A DNA stretch of 64,000 bases from contig NW_004624801.1 of NCBI RefSeq assembly GCF_000247695.1, positions 5,101,869 to 5,165,868 of the forward strand, given 5' to 3'. Positions 60,726 through 64,000 of the stretch are shown in pieces (the stretch's first letter is position 1; each line of letters starts with the position of its first letter). The notes below the pieces were generated by a model. That model had not been told where the DNA came from. It ran no database searches and worked only from the letters and a program-made list of their open reading frames with translations. A program made the translations under genes and the position numbers. The stretch comes from Heterocephalus glaber (Eukaryota > Chordata > Mammalia > Rodentia > Bathyergidae).

Positions 60726-61870
60726 AGAGAACAGAGATTGGTGCATTATTCTAAAACGGTGAGTGAAGGAGATGCTGACTAGTGCAATAGTAGTTACTCC
60801 ACACCACGTTACAAAAAGGAAGCTGATGAAATTCTTTACAGAATCATCCTGAAAGACTTATTCAAAATACCCAAGAATGCTCTACTCACAGCCAAATTAC
60901 AAGGTGGAGTGCTTTAAACCATCTGATGTCTGTGTGTTGACATTTCTTAGTGACAGGGGCAGACAGGCTGACAGGTAACAATGACTCGCCAAGTGCACGG
61001 ATGACTGATCCAGGCTTGTTCACTTCCAGAGGCCTGGCCTAAGGAGCTTTGCCCTGCTGGTGCTGATCTGTGATGCTGGTCAGCCTTGGGCCACAGGCAG
61101 TGTCACCAGGTTTACGTGCACATGAACACAAGATAGGATGACCAATCCTGTGAGAGCTAATAAATGTGAACAGTAAGAGTTCCAAAAAAAATTACTACTG
61201 CTGAGTATGGCAGCTTCACTGTTCTCGAGTCTCATACATGCCAACAGCGTGGTGATAAAAACTTTATTTTTCCCCTTTAAAGAATCATTTTATTAAAGAC
61301 TGATGATATAAAACATATTAAGATGTATTAATAATTTTTTAAATCTTCACTTAAAAACACTAAACTGTGCTGCAGCCACCAGAGGCATTTTGTTGCTCAC
61401 AAAGTCAAAATGAAGACAAAGGCTTGGGAAGGAGAGGGCTCCTAACCCTTCCTTCAGCACGGATCTCTCAGCAGCCTGCAGGAGAGGAGCTTCGTAACTT
61501 AACCAGCATTTGCAAGAAAGCCCTGACACTGGGATGGCGTAACTTAAAAAGATGTTTAAAAATTAAGTTTTATTCAAATATTTTTACGTACAAACTAGCA
61601 AAAGAAACAGACGAACATAAGTGAATTTAAATAGAGTGAGGGGGAGACTGGAGTCATAACAGGTGCCTATGAAGACTGGTTCTAGATGAAAGAGTACATC
61701 CTCACGAATATTGCTTCAAGCCTGATATAGTGTTGAGGAGGAGGAAGTTGCTTCTGTCACCGTTTCCTCACAAAAGATGGCTTCGCAAAGCAAGATTTCC
61801 ATTTATACCAGTAACAATTGGAAATTTTCTGAACAGTTAAACAAAAAAAAAATTCAGGGATGAGATGTAG

Positions 61871-61955
61871 ATGTTGTGGGCCGCGATGCAGCTCAGCAGC
61901 ACAGTGTTTGCTTAGTGGGCCTAAAGCCCTGCATCTGATCCTTAGGCAAGTGCGC
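61871..61955 (+). repeat. Diverged ID-type SINE
   Basis: CGATGCAGCTCAGCAGCACAG and GCATCTGATCCTTAGG. Confidence 0.6.
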
Positions 61956-62477
61956 CGCGCGCACACATGAATGATGCTATAGGTCTCAGACCCAGTAGAA
62001 CGGACCTGATCTGGTACCAAGAACCCAAGATGTAATCCAGAGAGCCTACATGCATAAAGCCAAATTCCAGTCTCAGGAACAATGAACAATGACTCTAGGC
62101 AAGCTAAGTTTTGGTTCTTTTGAGTATAAAATAGTGGTAACACTTTACGCTGAGAGAATCAAGTAAGAAAATGTAGTAAGTGCTATAGCAAACATAACAC
62201 TGTGACACTGACATTCCCACAGTTGGTGGACAAATTTACTTCACAATGGATTCTTTGATACATTAGCAGCCTTAGATCTAACCAAATGTGCCAATCCTGG
62301 GGGACTCGGTTTTACCTTCTCTAAATTAGGTCTCTGCCGCAACACTTTCCATGGGATCCAACAGTACATATTAACAAAGAACTGGGATTCTTGTTTTAGT
62401 CAGAAAACACATGGGTTCAAGACAACTGTGTTTACTTCATAAAAGATTTTATTTTTCTTTCATAAAAGATATTTATT

Positions 62478-62592
62478 TATTTGAAACAGGGTCTCGCTAT
62501 GTAGTTCAGGCTGGCCTCAAACTCACAGCAACCCTCCTGCCTCAGCCTCCTGAGCACTGGGACTATAGGCGTGCACCACCATGCCTGGCTCA
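62478..62592 (-). repeat. B1-type SINE
   Basis: TTGAAACAGGGTCTCGCTAT to CACCACCATGCCTGGC. Confidence 0.9.
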
Positions 62593-62624
62593 GAAAAGAT
62601 TTTATTTTATTTTATTTTTTTCTC

Positions 62625-62849
62625 CCTCCAGTGATTTATTAAGGTAAACATGGGCGGGACAGCTCACTTGGCCCAGGGAGCCCAGGTCCAGCCCAGCACC
62701 AGAGACTGAACCCCCCCACTCCCAGACTCCACAGCCACTGGCCAATTCGCTGAGGTGCGTTGAGGACAAATTCGAGGACCCACGCGGAGCTGCTGCTGAG
62801 CGGGCCAAGGCTAGGGTAGGGTCCAAGATGCCTTCTTCACACAACGAGA
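62625..62849 (-). pseudogene. 5'-truncated processed pseudogene of an unidentified transcript
   Basis: The minus strand ends TTAATAAATCACTGGAGGGAG followed by an A-rich tail (plus-strand T and TTTTA run at 62599-62622). The unit is bounded by AGAAAAGATTTTA on both sides (about 62592-62604 and 62849-62861). Poly(A) signal, tail and target duplication mark a retroposed mRNA 3' end. The sequence is rich in CpG and G and unlike its surroundings. I could not name the parent. Confidence 0.6.
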
Positions 62850-63083
62850 AAAGATTTTAATTGCAGAGTTTAAGGACTGCTAATTATCTTCCCTGTCCCT
62901 TCTATATAACAATAGCAGGAAAGAGAAGAATTGCATTGCATTTTTACAATTATTAAAAAATGTGAAGTGTCTAGTATACAGAATATTGCCCTTTGAAATG
63001 CAGGGATTATTTCTTGACTAAATATAATCAGTCATCTGTAAATGAACAACAAAAAAGGAATCATGATCTCTTTTTCTTTCTCT

Positions 63084-63169
63084 CTTTTTTTTTTGGTACC
63101 AGGGATTGAACTTGGGACCTTGCGCTTGCAAGGCAGGTGCCAGATCCACTGAGCTAAATCCCTGGCCCT
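63084..63169 (-). repeat. ID SINE
   Basis: CTCTTT(T/C)TCT(T/C)TCTCTC words on both sides. Confidence 0.88.
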
Positions 63170-63327
63170 CTTTCTCTCTCTTTTTTTTTTTTTTAAAGAA
63201 ATAACTGTCTCGTTAGTCCCATCAAACCTTTCAACATAGGCTCTAATGCTAACAGCTTGCAGGGTATTCAACATATCTTCAAGGGAAAATTGTTCAAAGC
63301 TCTAGCAATCAGCGAGGCAATTCATTT

Positions 63328-63417
63328 GTTTTTTTTTGTTTTGGTACTAGGGATTGAACTCAGGACCTTGCACTTGTGAGGCAGGCAGCCGGGCCACTGA
63401 GCTAAATCCCCAGCCCC
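63328..63417 (-). repeat. ID SINE
   Basis: AGGCAATTCATTTG on both sides. Confidence 0.93.
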
Positions 63418-63446
63418 AGGCAATTCATTTGCTTAAGAGCATTTGT

Positions 63447-63765
63447 ATGCTGGCCATGGTGGCGTATGCCTATAGTACCAGTACTCATGGGGGTGAAACA
63501 GGAGGATCCTGAGTCTGAGGGTAGCCTAGGCTACAGTGCATGAAAGATCTTTTTTTTTTTGGCAGTACTGGGGATTGAACCCAGGACCTTGTGCAAGCTA
63601 ACCAAGTGATCTACCACTAAACTATAGACTCTGCTCCACACCTCTTTTTAAAATTTTATTTTGAAAGGTTTTGGTAAATTGCCCAGGCTTGTCTCAAACT
63701 TACGAACATCCTGCCTCAGGCTCCCAAGTAGCTGGGATTATAGGTGGGCACCTTCATGCCCAGGT
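63447..63765. repeat. B1 (plus) and B1-ID dimer (minus)
   Basis: Plus 63447-63545 (GGCCATGGTGGCGTATGCC); minus dimer 63552-63765 (GGGGATTGAACCCAGGACC). Confidence 0.8.
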
Positions 63766-63774
63766 AAACATTTA

Positions 63775-63885
63775 AAAAGTTTTTTATTGGCACATGTCTG
63801 CATAATGATTACCTTCATCATGGGGAGTTGGTACCTGTACATAACATCTCAATTCTCTTTACTTGCCCTCCCTCAGCTAAACATT
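63775..63885 (-). mobile_element. L1 3' UTR fragment, minus strand
   Basis: TTTTTATTGGCACATGTCTG and TACCTGTACATAACATCTC match the other L1 3' ends in the window. Confidence 0.55.
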
Positions 63886-64000
63886 TTTAGGCTCCAACAT
63901 ATTAAAAACCAAAACCACCATACATGGCTAGTCCCTGCATTATAGAAATTCAATGTAAACTACTGAATTTTTACTAGTCCTTCTAAGACCCAGGCAATGC

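Overview
This is a mammalian nuclear window, most likely from a non-murid rodent. The repeat content points there: dozens of copies of a short tRNA-like SINE of ID type (A box near TAGCTCAGTGG, B box near GAGTTCGATCC, then an A tail), B1-type SINEs with the extra internal duplication, and B1-ID dimeric SINEs, all on a background of L1 LINEs. The species cannot be fixed from sequence alone.

One protein-coding gene is certain. The minus strand from 59036 down to 43128 carries four coding exons of GRB2, the SH3-SH2-SH3 adaptor that links receptor tyrosine kinases to SOS and RAS. Exons at 58939-59036, 49196-49318, 44118-44286 and 43128-43313 join in phase with GT-AG borders and give residues 27-217 of the 217-residue protein. 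The first coding exon (residues 1-26) is not in the window and should lie beyond position 64000. The 3' UTR probably runs from 43127 to about 41365, ending after AATAAA hexamers. Intron 3 contains an assembly gap of 347 N.

The second gene-like landmark is a CpG-rich promoter-like island at about 11650-12620. It carries an NRF1 palindrome, a CCAAT box, an ACTACATTACCCA promoter motif, ETS-like sites and a good minus-strand splice donor. It lies about 29 kb from the GRB2 3' end. From memory of the human map this fits the promoter of SLC25A19 (mitochondrial thiamine pyrophosphate carrier), reading leftward, but no SLC25A19 coding exon is visible.

Layout: 90-492 MaLR-like LTR; 493-9050 plus-strand L1 broken by many SINEs and by an inserted block at 5.55-7.81 kb; 9-11.6 kb SINEs and unique DNA; 11.65-12.62 kb CpG island; 12.8-14.98 kb dense SINEs; 14.98-15.99 kb SKP1 processed pseudogene (minus); 16.5-19.4 kb two Tigger-like DNA transposon fossils; 20-24.8 kb SINEs; 24.86-28.1 kb second plus-strand L1 with a solo LTR in its tail; 28.64-29.17 kb unidentified unique DNA; 29.17-29.53 kb second solo LTR; 31.66-32.44 kb old L1 split by a third solo LTR; 32.4-41.3 kb intergenic DNA with SINEs and MIR pieces; 41.36-64 kb GRB2.

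No operon, CRISPR array, phage or novel enzymatic system is present. Most long open frames are translations of SINEs. The more unusual signals are repeated ID insertion at the same target sites, an LTR with clustered GCGGGAAA motifs, and layered nested retroposition.
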